In this document: positions 19,121-27,099 of the stretch, piece after piece
Layout of the letters: each line of letters starts with the position of its first letter
How positions within the stretch are numbered: position 1 is the stretch's first letter
Source: Bradyrhizobium diazoefficiens
GTDB taxonomy: Bacteria; Pseudomonadota; Alphaproteobacteria; Rhizobiales; Xanthobacteraceae
Length of the DNA: 64,000 bases
Assembly (NCBI RefSeq): GCF_016612535.1
Contig: NZ_JAENXS010000001.1
Location: 310,001 to 374,000 of the forward strand
Direction of reading: 5' to 3'
Notes under the pieces: generated by a model
Databases searched by the model: none
What the model was told of the DNA's origin: nothing
Seen by the model: only the letters and a program-made list of their open reading frames with translations
Translations under genes and position numbers: made by a program

Positions 19121-19345
19121 TTATTCCTCGAACAACTCTTTGAACAATGCTTCCGCGCGTTCGAGTCCCTCGTCGGTGAACACGACAGACTTTACCTTGC
19201 CGACGGGGTCAAGGATCATCCCCTTGTCATGCAGGCGTCCGAGCACGCCCCAATCAAAGCCTTTCCATGCACGATAGCCATCGTGCAGGGTCAAATAAAG
19301 CAACGCCAACGCGGCGTCGTCGATCTTGTCCTTATTGATGGCCAT
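19121..19345 (-). CDS. DUF6429 family protein
   Basis: 74 residues, MAINKDKIDDAALALLYLTL... ending ALFKELFEE, a small conserved rhizobial protein I recognise as DUF6429. It looks like a compact winged-helix-like fold (HDGYRAWKGFDWGVLGRLHDKGMI, KSVVFTDEGLERAE), but no function is established. The ATG at 19345 has a GAGG about eight bases upstream. Confidence 0.85.
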   Translation of the reverse strand: MAINKDKIDDAALALLYLTLHDGYRAWKGFDWGVLGRLHDKGMILDPVGKVKSVVFTDEGLERAEALFKELFEE

Positions 19346-19439
19346 CGTGACCTCGCGCAGAGCAATGTCGAGGGCATCCTATTCGACCATAGCCAATCCG
19401 CAATGGCCTCGAATGCGCCACGCGATCCATTGAGCTTCG

Positions 19440-19536
19440 GTGGGCAAAGGCGCCCTTGCGCCGTGCCCACCATCTCTCCACAAATCCGGTCAAACGGTGG
19501 GCACGGCGCGCGAAGGGCGCGCCTTTGCCCACCCTA
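19440..19536. repeat. GTGGGCAAAGGCGC inverted repeat
   Basis: GTGGGCAAAGGCGCCCTTGCG and CCGTGCCCACC on the left are matched by GGTGGGCACGG and GGGCGCGCCTTTGCCCAC on the right. This is a separate family from the others in the window. It lies between the DUF6429 gene and the stop of the downstream dehydrogenase gene. Confidence 0.78.
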
Positions 19537-19550
19537 CAAAAGCACACGCC

Positions 19551-20279
19551 CTACAGATCGAAATTGGTCGGCATCATCACCACGTCGCGGATGGTCATGC
19601 CGCGCGGCCGCGTCAGCATGAACATCACCACGTCAGCCACCTCGCCGGCCCCCAGCAGGCTTCCCGAATCCCTTGCTTCCTTCAGCTTCTCGGCCGGCCA
19701 GTCCGCGAGCAGCGCGGTGACGACCGGGCCGGGCGAGATCGAGCCGACGCGAATGCCGTGCTTGAAGACCTGGCGCCGCACCGTCTGGACAAAGCAGTTG
19801 ATCGCCCATTTGGACGACGCATAGACCGGCTCCCAGGGCGTCGGAAAATGCGCCGCCAGCGAGCTCGTGACGATGATGTCGCCGGTCCTGCGCTCGATCA
19901 TGTGCGGCAGCACGTCGTGCACGTTCTTCATCACGACGTTGACATTCAAATTCAGCATCCGGTCGATCGCCGTGGTGTCGGCATCGACGAGGTCGCCGCC
20001 GACATAGGCGCCCGCATTGGCATGCAGGATGTCGAGCTGGCCCGCCTTCTCCAGAACGCGCGGCAGCAGCGTGGCGCAGTCTTTGGGATCGAGCAGGTCG
20101 ACGACCAGCGGGATCGCGGCGTCGCCATGCTTGTTGCCAAGCGCGGTCAGCGCAGCCTCGTCGCGGTCGATCAGCACCACGCGCGCGCCCGCGGCCAGCA
20201 TCGCTTCAGTGCTCGCGAGCCCGATGCCCGATGCGGCCCCGGTCACGGCAGCTACCTTGCCGTCCAATTCTCTTGCCAT
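19551..20279 (-). CDS. Short-chain dehydrogenase/reductase, ribitol dehydrogenase-like
   Basis: 242 residues from the ATG at 20279. NAD-binding TGAASGIG (about residues 15-22), HANAG (about 87) in place of the usual NNAG, catalytic Ser in VTSSLAAHF, YASSK (Tyr-x3-Lys) and ISPGPV are all present. The start MARELDGKVAAVTGAASGIG and overall layout resemble ribitol 2-dehydrogenase. The substrate is not certain. It stands alone between repeats. Confidence 0.87.
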   Translation of the reverse strand: MARELDGKVAAVTGAASGIGLASTEAMLAAGARVVLIDRDEAALTALGNKHGDAAIPLVVDLLDPKDCATLLPRVLEKAGQLDILHANAGAYVGGDLVDADTTAIDRMLNLNVNVVMKNVHDVLPHMIERRTGDIIVTSSLAAHFPTPWEPVYASSKWAINCFVQTVRRQVFKHGIRVGSISPGPVVTALLADWPAEKLKEARDSGSLLGAGEVADVVMFMLTRPRGMTIRDVVMMPTNFDL

Positions 20280-20345
20280 GAGATCACCATTCAGTTGAGC
20301 TCGGAAGTATAGCGATGCCAGGCGAATTGGCGAAGTGGAACACTT

Positions 20346-20487
20346 CGTAGGGTCGGTTAGCGTAGCGGATTGCGCGAAGCGCAAACTGCTAGGCGTAACC
20401 CACCAAGTCTGTCGCTGCGGATTCAGAACTGGTGGGTTACGCCAAGCAGATGCGCTTCGCACATCTGCTTGGCTAACCCCACCCTGT
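20346..20487. repeat. GTAGGGTGGGTTA palindromic repeat (copy)
   Basis: The arms CGTAGGGTCGGTTAGCG and GGTGGGTTACGCC / GGCTAACCCCACCCTG can pair, with an AGCAGATGCGCTTCGCACATCTGCT hairpin core near 20445-20470. It occupies the divergent gap between the dehydrogenase start and the next small gene; the rest of that 405-base gap shows nothing recognisable. Confidence 0.82.
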
Positions 20488-20684
20488 ACCCTTCGCGCGT
20501 CGTCCCGAGGACGAAGCAGGGCGCGACGTTCTGACAGCAGCACGGGAATTTTCGGCCCCGGCAGTTCGCTAAATGGGTTTCACTCCGATCGAGCAATGCT
20601 ACACGCTTGCCTTGCATCGGGGAGCGCTGTTAGCCTGCACTACCATAGGTTTAACATTTGCGACGGTATTGGAGGGGATTTGAC

Positions 20685-20912
20685 ATGGCCGACAGATATA
20701 CCAAATCTGTACTTACGGTAATTGCAGCAGCGCTTTGCATGATTGCGACCCAGCAATTCCTCCGCACCGCGGAGGCAGAGACAGGCCGATGCGGCGATCC
20801 CAGCCACCCATGTGCCACGTATAACGTCTATTGGGAGAGCAATTCCAGCCAGTGGATACCGTGTTACGGAACTGGGCGCAGCTGTTATGCGGTTGGCACG
20901 AACAACAGATGA
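20685..20912 (+). CDS. Small exported Cys-containing protein
   Basis: 75 residues from an ATG preceded by GGAGGGGA at 20671-20678. A signal peptide (about residues 1-31, ending TAEA) is followed by about 44 residues with four Cys (GRCGDPSHPCATY, PCYGTGRSCY), likely two disulfides in the periplasm. No family recognised. Confidence 0.65.
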   Translation: MADRYTKSVLTVIAAALCMIATQQFLRTAEAETGRCGDPSHPCATYNVYWESNSSQWIPCYGTGRSCYAVGTNNR

Positions 20913-21118
20913 GCTGGCGTCAGTCGACAAGCGCAACGACCTGACCCGCAGTTTGTTTCCATACGCCAAACAGTTGATCGGGCATCCTCCGATCGATCGA
21001 CGTCGCGCGCAGACTATTGCAAGCGGGTCATGCCGGCGATACGACTTGGACGGAAGAACTCAGAACGTGGAACAGCCGGGCCTCAACCGGCGCACATCAT
21101 GTCGAGGAAGCCGCCGCC

Positions 21119-21511
21119 ATGACCGACGATCTCTCCGGTGTCTGGGACGGCACTTACATCCAACCCGGCACGGGAATGGTCACGTTCACCGCGACGCTGG
21201 TCGAGGCCGGCGGTGCGCTCGAAGGCCACGTCACCGAGCCCTGCTCGAATCCGCGCTGCCCGCTGCGCACCCACAGCGCTTCGATCACGGGCCATCGCTC
21301 AGGCCGCGTCGTGTCGTTCGTCAAACGCTACGAGCCGCCGGGTTACGGCTTCGACATCGTCCACTACGACGGCATCATGAATGGAGAGGCGACCGAGATC
21401 GACGGACGCTGGCGGCTGCCTGATACGTCCGGATCGTTCCTGATGATTCGCTCCAGCAAGCCCGCGCAGGCGGTCACGACTGACGACAAGGCCAAGCAGA
21501 CTGCACGCTGA
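21119..21511 (+). CDS. Unknown small beta-rich protein
   Basis: 130 residues from the ATG at 21119. No signal peptide. Core DLSGVWDGTYIQPGTGMVTF...EGHVTEPC resembles the lipocalin-like or avidin-like short beta-barrel domains that begin with GxW and DGxY. It ends 11 bases before the GST gene with a ribosome binding site in the gap, so the two are probably cotranscribed. Function unknown. Confidence 0.72.
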   Translation: MTDDLSGVWDGTYIQPGTGMVTFTATLVEAGGALEGHVTEPCSNPRCPLRTHSASITGHRSGRVVSFVKRYEPPGYGFDIVHYDGIMNGEATEIDGRWRLPDTSGSFLMIRSSKPAQAVTTDDKAKQTAR

Positions 21512-21522
21512 AGGGAGCGACC

Positions 21523-22215
21523 ATGCTGACCCTCTATTCGTATCCGGAGCTGTTCGGCGTCGCCGACAACAACGGCTATGGGCTCAAGGTCTACGCCTTC
21601 CTGAAATTGGCCGGCGTTCCTTTCGTGCACGAGCACGTGTTCGATGCCTCCACCGCGCCGCGCGGGCAACTACCCTACATCGTCGATGACGGCGAGATCA
21701 TCGGCGACAGCGAGACGATCATCGCGCACGCGATCGCGAAATATCATCTGACTATCGATGCCGCACTATCACCGGCGCAGCGCCGCACCCATCATCTCGT
21801 CACGCGCATGCTGGACGATCTCTACTGGGTGATGTCGTATTCACGCTGGAAGGACGAGCGCTACTATCCGGCGTTTCGCGACGGCTTCATCGCCCAGCAT
21901 CCGCAGATCGACGCCGATGGCTTCGAGAAGGCAAAAGCCTACAATGCACAGCGCTATCATTTTCAGGGCATCGGCCGCTACAGGCCCGAGCAGGCCTATG
22001 CGCGGGGACTTTCCGATTTACAGGTGCTGACCGAGATCGTGCCGGCGCACGATTTCGTCGATGGCGAGCGGCCGACCAGCTGCGATGCCGGGATCTACGG
22101 CTTCATCGCGAATATCTATTATCTGCCGATTCCGACGCCGCTGAAAGCGTTCGTCGAGGCGCACGAGAACCTGATCGCGCATTGCGAGCGGATTCATGCG
22201 ATGGTGAGTTCGTAG
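21523..22215 (+). CDS. Glutathione S-transferase family protein
   Basis: 230 residues. N-terminal thioredoxin-like domain (LTLYSYPELFGVADNNGYGLKV..., cis-Pro in GQLPYIVDDGEIIGDSETII) and a helical C-terminal domain (about residues 90-225). The GDSETI motif binds the gamma-glutamyl part of glutathione. The layout is that of the Tom37/metaxin-like GST branch found in proteobacteria. The usual N-terminal catalytic Ser/Cys position is not obvious, so catalysis is uncertain. Confidence 0.86.
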   Translation: MLTLYSYPELFGVADNNGYGLKVYAFLKLAGVPFVHEHVFDASTAPRGQLPYIVDDGEIIGDSETIIAHAIAKYHLTIDAALSPAQRRTHHLVTRMLDDLYWVMSYSRWKDERYYPAFRDGFIAQHPQIDADGFEKAKAYNAQRYHFQGIGRYRPEQAYARGLSDLQVLTEIVPAHDFVDGERPTSCDAGIYGFIANIYYLPIPTPLKAFVEAHENLIAHCERIHAMVSS

Positions 22216-22224
22216 ATCGTACTT

Positions 22225-22341
22225 CGTAGGGTGGGTTAGCCCTGCGGCTGCGCGAAGCGAAGTCCGCTGGCGTAACCCACCACTGTTCCTATCCGCGGAA
22301 ACAGAAGAGGTGGGTTACGGCTTCGCCTAACCCACCCTACG
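22225..22341. repeat. GTAGGGTGGGTTA palindromic repeat (copy)
   Basis: CGTAGGGTGGGTTAGCC at the left and CCTAACCCACCCTACG at the right, with inner GGCGTAACCCACC / GGTGGGTTACGG arms, form a four-armed palindrome. It fills the 135-base gap between two convergent genes, ending 9 bases before the stop of the next gene. Confidence 0.9.
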
Positions 22342-22350
22342 CACCTCTTC

Positions 22351-22785
22351 CTACCGCATCGTGATCGCAAGCCCGCTCAGATCCGCGTTCGCCATCAGGC
22401 CGACCTGGGTGCCGGTCAGCTCCAGCACCGCGCCCTTTTGGTTGGTCAGCACGATGGCGCGGGCGCCGCGGCCGACCGCGAGACCGGCACCTGCGGCGCC
22501 ATAGACGCCGGCGACGTCCGAGGGACGGTTGATGTTGGAGACGCGGCCGCGCAGCACGGTCTTGGAGCCGCCGAAGACGAGGCCGTAATCGAGCCCGCCG
22601 GCCGAGAGCGAATAGGAGCGGCCGCGGAAGTTCAGCGTACCGCCCCCGCCCGAACCGCCGATGATCCAGCCCGCCTTGTAGATCGTCAGCACCACGGTGC
22701 CGCCGTCGGCCTGCGCCGCGGTCGAGAGGCCGGCCAGTGCGGCAATGCCGACGAGCGCGGCACGCAAGGTGGAAGCAATCTTCAT
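22351..22785 (-). CDS. Exported glycine-rich protein, EipA/DUF1134-like
   Basis: 144 residues: signal peptide to AQA (about residue 25), then IYKAGWIIGGSGGGGTLNFRGRSYSL, TVLRGRVSNINRPSDVAGVY, AGAGLAVGRG and ELTGTQVGLMANADLSGLAI. The order of Gly-rich strands resembles the C-terminal domain of EipA (DUF1134), an envelope integrity protein of Brucella and relatives, but this protein is shorter and the assignment is tentative. The ATG has CCGGAG upstream. Confidence 0.7.
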   Translation of the reverse strand: MKIASTLRAALVGIAALAGLSTAAQADGGTVVLTIYKAGWIIGGSGGGGTLNFRGRSYSLSAGGLDYGLVFGGSKTVLRGRVSNINRPSDVAGVYGAAGAGLAVGRGARAIVLTNQKGAVLELTGTQVGLMANADLSGLAITMR

Positions 22786-22901
22786 GGGGCGTCTCCGGGG
22801 GCTATTTTTCAAGGCAGGGGAATCGAAAGCAATCGAATCAGACGCTGCAATCTATCCGATCGATCGCGGCGGCAACATGATGGCGGCGGTGCGCTCGGTC
22901 T

Positions 22902-23047
22902 GCTCCCTCGCCCCGTTCTTACGGGGAGAGGGTTGGGGTGCGGGGCTGCCTCCGCAAAATAAGTGACAGTTGGACTCGCGGAGACTCCCCCTCACCCGGA
23001 ATTTGCTGACGCAAATTCCGGCCTCTCCCCGCGCGCGGGGAGAGGCG
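22902..23047. repeat. CTCCCTCGCCCC / GGGGAGAGG repeat (copy)
   Basis: Several short hairpins in tandem: CCCCGTTCTTACGGGG, GGAATTTGCTGACGCAAATTCC and CTCTCCCCGCGCGCGGGGAGAG. A related copy lies at 42249-42366. The remainder of the 22786-23262 gap holds TGTTTTGCCCGACGG at 23104-23118, shared with the long repeat near 44546, and nothing else I can name. Confidence 0.78.
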
Positions 23048-23262
23048 AAGCAAGGATCGCTTCCGCACACCGACGCGCCAACCCCACCATGCCATCCTGC
23101 CCCTGTTTTGCCCGACGGGTCAACCAAATATTTCTGCCTTCCCGAATTCAAGTTTTGCCAATCATTTCTACTGTGCATGGGGTTGTTTTCGCGTTTTCTG
23201 TTGGAGCGTGCCCCGCGTGCCGCTACGCTGCGGCGAACTCCATCACCGTTCGAGGCGACCCC

Positions 23263-23646
23263 ATGCCGATCCAGCATTTCGCACCCCCGCCGCACGTCAA
23301 GGCGCCGCCGCTGTCCTTTGCGGCGCGCGTCGGCGACCTGCTGTTCGTCTCCGGCATTCCCGGCTTCGATGCCCAGGGTGCGCTGCCTGACGGCTTCGAG
23401 GCGCAGTTCGCCAATGTCGTCGTCAACATCAGGCGCGTGCTGGACGAGGCCGGCGCCACGACGCGCGACCTCGTCAAGGTCAACGTGCTCTTGACTCGCG
23501 CTTCCGATGTGGCCCCCATGAACGCGCTCTATGCCGGCGCGTTCGGTCCGCCGCCCTATCCTGCCCGCACAACTTGCGTGGTGCAGGCGCTGCCCGATCC
23601 GAAGATGCTGATCGAGATCGAGGCGGTGGCCTCGCTGGCGCGGTGA
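23263..23646 (+). CDS. RidA/YjgF family protein
   Basis: 127 residues from the ATG at 23263. The family hydrolyses reactive enamine/imine intermediates from amino-acid metabolism. Seen: VGDLLFVSGIPGFDAQGALP, FANVVVNIRRVLDEAGATTRDLVKVNVLL, and PYPARTTCVVQALPDPKMLIEIEAVA, where the Arg that binds the substrate carboxylate (PARTTC) is kept. Usually a cytosolic trimer. It stands alone and is followed by an intrinsic terminator. Confidence 0.9.
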   Translation: MPIQHFAPPPHVKAPPLSFAARVGDLLFVSGIPGFDAQGALPDGFEAQFANVVVNIRRVLDEAGATTRDLVKVNVLLTRASDVAPMNALYAGAFGPPPYPARTTCVVQALPDPKMLIEIEAVASLAR

Positions 23647-23670
23647 GCCGCGCCAGGCGCGTGTGTCTTG

Positions 23671-23706
23671 CCGGGCACTCGGCCGAACCAAGTGCCCGGC
23701 TTCTTC
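23671..23706 (+). terminator. Intrinsic terminator after the RidA-family gene
   Basis: A 9-bp stem (23671-23679 with 23691-23699) and a T-rich tail CTTCTTCT follow 25 bases after the stop codon. Confidence 0.75.
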
Positions 23707-23798
23707 TGACATATCCGTGAACGGCCGCTCCTCGGCTTGCAAAGGATCTGCTTTTACCGCACGAATTTTGCGTCACACGTCCCATCAGGAGATTTTTC

Positions 23799-24059
23799 AT
23801 GCGTCGCGTTCTCGCTCTTTGTGCCGTTGCCGGCATCGCCACCTCCGTGTTCGCCGTGCCCGCGTCCGCAGCGGTCGGCTATTACGTGATCCGTTGGGAC
23901 AACACCGGCATCTGCCAGGTCTGGAACGAGGGCCTGAAGTATAAGCCGTTCCAGTGGGGCGTCTCGACCTACAAGGTGGTCAGCAAGCCGCTCCCGACCT
24001 TCACGGCCGCCTCCGAGCTCCAGATCAAGATGCGCGCCGAGCGCCGCTGCACGCTCTGA
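23799..24059 (+). CDS. Small exported protein
   Basis: 86 residues with a signal peptide ending in ASA (about residue 24). The mature 60 residues contain VGYYVIRWDNTGICQVWNEG and two Cys, suggesting one disulfide. I recognise similar small periplasmic proteins in Bradyrhizobium but no named family. AGGAGAT precedes the ATG and a strong terminator follows. Confidence 0.75.
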   Translation: MRRVLALCAVAGIATSVFAVPASAAVGYYVIRWDNTGICQVWNEGLKYKPFQWGVSTYKVVSKPLPTFTAASELQIKMRAERRCTL

Positions 24060-24080
24060 GCCGATCGGCCAGTCCCATTC

Positions 24081-24117
24081 GAGGGCGGGTTGCGCGAGCA
24101 GCCCGCCCTCTTCTTTT
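24081..24117 (+). terminator. Intrinsic terminator
   Basis: A 13-bp stem with one G-T pair (24081-24093 with 24098-24110), loop GCGA, then TTCTTTT. It lies 22 bases after the small exported protein gene. Confidence 0.85.
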
Positions 24118-24147
24118 GCGACGACAAGTCTTTTGCAACGACAAGGG

Positions 24148-24190
24148 CCGGGCAAGGATGCGATGCTAGCATCCTTGCCCGGTCTTTTTT
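24148..24190 (+). terminator. Second, near-perfect terminator
   Basis: A 14-bp perfect stem (24148-24161 with 24169-24182), seven-base loop, then TCTTTTTTT. It lies only about 30 bases after the previous terminator and just before the next gene, so the two form a double block. Confidence 0.85.
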
Positions 24191-24216
24191 TCACCTCGCC
24201 AATATGGAGCAGGTCG

Positions 24217-24855
24217 ATGCGCGCACGGACGACGACGGTAGCCGCTCTCGCCGCATCACTCCTGCTCGGTGCAGCGGCGCAGGCGCAGGCGCCGCAATCG
24301 TTGCGGGTGATCTCGCCGATCTTCGGCCAGCTCGTCAGCTTCGCGATGCCGTCGGATTTTGTCGCAGCGTTCGAGAACACCAAGGACGGCCATTACATCC
24401 GCGAGGCCGTGCTCAAGGGCGAGACGCCCGAGCGCTGGACGCAGATGATCACGGTCACCGGCGAGAAGGGCATGACGTTGACGCCAGGTAGCTCGCCGCA
24501 GATCTTCGCGGGCACGATCGCCGGCGGGTTCAAATCAGCTTGCCCCGACAGTTTTGCGGCGAGGCCCTTCGGCGCTATGACCTTCGGCCGCTTCGAGGGG
24601 TTTGTCGCGGTGATCGGTTGCGGCCGCATCGACAGCGGCCCGACGCGGCACAGCGAGACCGCGCTCCTAATCACGCTCAAAGGCGCGACCGGCTATTACA
24701 CCATCCAATGGGCCGAGCGCGGCCCCGAAAGCGACGAGCCGCCGCTCAACGACGACCGCTGGCAGGCGCGCCTGCACGACCTGAGCCCGATCGACCTCTG
24801 TCCGATCATGCCGGGCGAAGCCGCGCCCTATCCGAGCTGCGTAAACAAGCGCTGA
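24217..24855 (+). CDS. Exported protein of unknown function
   Basis: 212 residues from the ATG at 24217. Signal peptide MRARTTTVAALAASLLLGAAAQAQA, then a soluble domain with paired Cys (KSACPDSF, VIGCGRI, DLCPIMPGEAAPYPSCVNKR). The repeated patterns GRFEGFVAVIGCGRIDSG and TGYYTIQWAERG look like beta strands. I recognise no family. The gene sits directly downstream of two terminators and so must have its own promoter. Confidence 0.78.
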   Translation: MRARTTTVAALAASLLLGAAAQAQAPQSLRVISPIFGQLVSFAMPSDFVAAFENTKDGHYIREAVLKGETPERWTQMITVTGEKGMTLTPGSSPQIFAGTIAGGFKSACPDSFAARPFGAMTFGRFEGFVAVIGCGRIDSGPTRHSETALLITLKGATGYYTIQWAERGPESDEPPLNDDRWQARLHDLSPIDLCPIMPGEAAPYPSCVNKR

Positions 24856-24861
24856 GGCCCC

Positions 24862-25347
24862 TTACGCGTCCTTGTGCGCGCCGGGATGGATCAGGACATC
24901 GCGCGCGGCGGCGAGGTCGATGAAAGCCTGCGCGCTGCCGCCCTGGTCGGGATGCTTGCCCTTGGCGGCGCGGCGATAGGCCTGGTTGATGTCCTCGCAG
25001 GTGAGCTGCACCGCGAGCGGCAGGCCCAGCATCTGGCGGGCGCGATCCTCGCTGGACAGTTTTTTCGGCGCCGCGTTGCGGCGGCCGAAGCGCGGCGCGG
25101 TCAGATCGTGGACAACGTCGAGGACGACCCCGACCCGGCGCTGCGCCGCCAGCGCGACGGTGCGATCGTCATTGTCCACGGCCTGGCGCAGCACGGGAAG
25201 CGCCTGCTCGGCCGCCTGCCGCAGCATGATATCGGTGCTCATCCGCGCGATCTCGGCCACCAACCGGCCCGCCTCGGTCCAGTCGGCGAATTCCGCCGAC
25301 CGCAGGCGCTCGAGCGCCAGTTTCCAGGATTCAAGTCGTTCCATCAT
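24862..25347 (-). CDS. J-domain protein
   Basis: 161 residues starting MMERLESWKLALERLRSAEF. The N-terminal two thirds are helical and unrecognised; the C-terminal 60 residues form a J-domain: MLGLPLAVQLTCEDINQAYR then RRAAKGKHPDQGGSAQAF with the required HPD tripeptide that stimulates DnaK ATPase. The J-domain is at the C-terminus, unlike DnaJ. The stop is 6 bases from the convergent upstream gene. The ATG pair at 25345-25347 is preferred over a TTG six codons upstream. Confidence 0.83.
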   Translation of the reverse strand: MMERLESWKLALERLRSAEFADWTEAGRLVAEIARMSTDIMLRQAAEQALPVLRQAVDNDDRTVALAAQRRVGVVLDVVHDLTAPRFGRRNAAPKKLSSEDRARQMLGLPLAVQLTCEDINQAYRRAAKGKHPDQGGSAQAFIDLAAARDVLIHPGAHKDA

Positions 25348-25458
25348 GCGCGCAACGTTTAGCAATGAAGATCAGTATGCCAAGGCCGCCGTTTCCGACC
25401 CCTTAATTTCGAGTTAGCCTTTCATGAAATTTAGAAGCGAATTCGGGAGGAAAATGTC

Positions 25459-26226
25459 ATGGCATTGCTCGCAAACCACATCGCTGTCGTCACCGGCGCC
25501 GGTTCCGGCATCGGCCGGGCGATCGCAGCCGGCTACGCCCGCGAGGGCGCGCAGATCGTGCTGCTCGACGTCAATGCCGACACGGTCGCGGAGGCCGCCG
25601 AGGGCATCCGCGAGGCTGGCGGCAAGGCCGAGAGCTTTGCGCTCGACGTGACCAGGCGTGACGATTGCTTTGCGCTGGCCAAGCAGATCGCGGACAAGGT
25701 CGGGCAGGTTTCGATCCTCGTCAACAATGCCGGCATCACCCGCCGCAATGCCTTCACCGCCGAGCCCGAGACGGTGGCGAAGGACTGGGACGACATCATC
25801 TCGCTCAATCTCAACGGCGTCTTCAACACGACGCAGGCCTTCCTCGCGCCCCTGCGCGCGAGCAAAGGCCGCATCGTCAATATCGCCTCGATCCAGTCCT
25901 TCGTGCACCTGCGCACGCCGAGTTCGGCGGCGTACACCACCTCGAAGCATGGCGTGCTCGGCTTCACCAAGGCGCTTGCGGTCGAGCTCGGCAAGGAAGG
26001 CGTGCGCGTCAACGCGATCGGGCCAGGCTTCATCGAGACCAACATCAACGCCAATGTGCGCGCCACCAATCCCGCGCTGGTGCAGGCCTTCGTCGATCAC
26101 ACCCCGCTCGCGCGCACCGGCAAGCCGGAGGACATCGTTGGTCCCGCGATCTTCCTTGCCTCCGATCTGTCATCCTACGTCACCGGAACGATCGTAATGG
26201 TCGATGGCGGATATCGCACGGTGTGA
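25459..26226 (+). CDS. Short-chain dehydrogenase/reductase
   Basis: 255 residues, classical SDR: TGAGSGIG (about residues 13-20), Asp near the end of beta2 (LLDVNAD) that favours NAD, NNAG at about 93, SIQSFV with the catalytic Ser, YTTSK (Tyr-x3-Lys, about 155) and the C-terminal SSYVTGTIVMVDGGYRTV. Close in layout to 3-oxoacyl-ACP reductases and gluconate/glucose dehydrogenases; substrate not determinable. Ribosome binding site GGGAGG precedes the ATG. No operon partner. Confidence 0.9.
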   Translation: MALLANHIAVVTGAGSGIGRAIAAGYAREGAQIVLLDVNADTVAEAAEGIREAGGKAESFALDVTRRDDCFALAKQIADKVGQVSILVNNAGITRRNAFTAEPETVAKDWDDIISLNLNGVFNTTQAFLAPLRASKGRIVNIASIQSFVHLRTPSSAAYTTSKHGVLGFTKALAVELGKEGVRVNAIGPGFIETNINANVRATNPALVQAFVDHTPLARTGKPEDIVGPAIFLASDLSSYVTGTIVMVDGGYRTV

Positions 26227-26342
26227 TCGAGATCGGTCCGCCTTGCTATGCATCTCGTGCCAATCGCGGCGACGCGGCGGCATTCCCAAGGTCAATTCGT
26301 GCGGTCGCTCGCAATTAACTTTTCATTAACCAAACCCGCCCA

Positions 26343-26356
26343 CCGTAGATCTACGG
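26343..26356. promoter_or_regulatory. Perfect 14-bp palindrome upstream of the FlbD-like gene
   Basis: CCGTAGATCTACGG is exactly self-complementary and lies 67 bases before the chosen start of the small HTH gene, where an operator would be expected. What binds it is unknown; autoregulation by the HTH protein is a guess. Confidence 0.4.
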
Positions 26357-26423
26357 CTTGGGGGTCGTTTGTTCTCGATCCGCTTCCTGCGGTGGAAGCG
26401 GGCGTTGATCGGGGAGTATGTTG

Positions 26424-26672
26424 ATGACCACTGTTCATGTCGCAGCGTCCGAGCAGGGCGCGCAATTCCTTGCCCCCAACGAGATCGTTCCACTGCTGAT
26501 CGGCGCGACCGTCGGCGAGGTCGAGCGCGAGCTCGTGCTCCAGACGCTCGCGCGCTGCGATGGCAATCGCACGCGCGCCTCGCGCGTGCTCGGCCTGTCG
26601 GTGCGCACGCTGCGCAACAAGATCAGGCTCTACGCCGCCTCCGGCATCGAGGTGCCGGCCTATCACGACTAG
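26424..26672 (+). CDS. Stand-alone Fis/FlbD-type HTH protein
   Basis: 82 residues. The second half, VERELVLQTLARCDGNRTRASRVLGLSVRTLRNKIRLYAASG, is the Fis-type helix-turn-helix found at the C-terminus of NtrC-class activators, closest in pattern to FlbD, the flagellar regulator. The receiver and AAA+ domains of FlbD are absent, so it cannot act as a sigma-54 activator by itself. The ATG at 26424 is chosen because GGGGAG at 26411-26416 is seven bases away; an ATG two codons earlier is too close. No flagellar gene is nearby. Confidence 0.8.
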   Translation: MTTVHVAASEQGAQFLAPNEIVPLLIGATVGEVERELVLQTLARCDGNRTRASRVLGLSVRTLRNKIRLYAASGIEVPAYHD

Positions 26673-26687
26673 CGCGTGACGGCGCGA

Positions 26688-26900
26688 TCATTCCGCGCGC
26701 GGCGCCGCTCGTGAGAAGATCTGATACAGCTTGGTGCCGGCCAGCAGCGACAATGCGATGATCGCGACCCAGGCTGCGGTCAGCGCGATCGCGCGCAGCA
26801 GGAAGGCTGTCAGGACTGCCCATGAAGCCTGCGGCTCCTCGGCGTGGCCGACCGGCACGACATCGGGCACGATCAGATGAGCGAGACCGAGCGCGGCCAC
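26688..26900 (-). CDS. Possible small membrane protein
   Basis: 70 residues from a GTG at 26900, with one or two membrane helices (AVLTAFLLRAIALTAAWVAIIALSLLA). No ribosome binding site or family is visible, so the gene call is weak. It converges with the HTH gene. Confidence 0.4.
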   Translation of the reverse strand: MAALGLAHLIVPDVVPVGHAEEPQASWAVLTAFLLRAIALTAAWVAIIALSLLAGTKLYQIFSRAAPRAE

Positions 26901-27004
26901 GAAGGGTGATCGCGGACAGGCAAAAAATTTTCCAGGCTGCGCGCATCGATCGCTCCTCGCTGAGTTGTGGCCGCGATCAATGACACGGCCCCCCGTGCCG
27001 CCGA

Positions 27005-27018
27005 TTGATGTTGATCAA
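27005..27018. promoter_or_regulatory. FNR/FixK-type box
   Basis: TTGATGTTGATCAA matches TTGAT-N4-ATCAA, the FNR/FixK recognition sequence, without a mismatch. Its centre is 88 bases upstream of the collagen-like gene and 111 bases upstream of the divergent small membrane gene, so either could start about 41 bases from it. Binding is not shown; the match is exact by eye. Confidence 0.6.
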
Positions 27019-27099
27019 GCCCGGCCAGATGCGCGAGCGGAATTGCTGCTGTCGTCAAACGCCGCTAAGTAGCTTGCTTTGCGCAAAGGGAGTCGTGGC

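Noticed and set aside
20335..20721. Open frame across the repeat region before 20685
   Set aside because: It covers a palindromic repeat and a divergent promoter region, with no recognisable domain.
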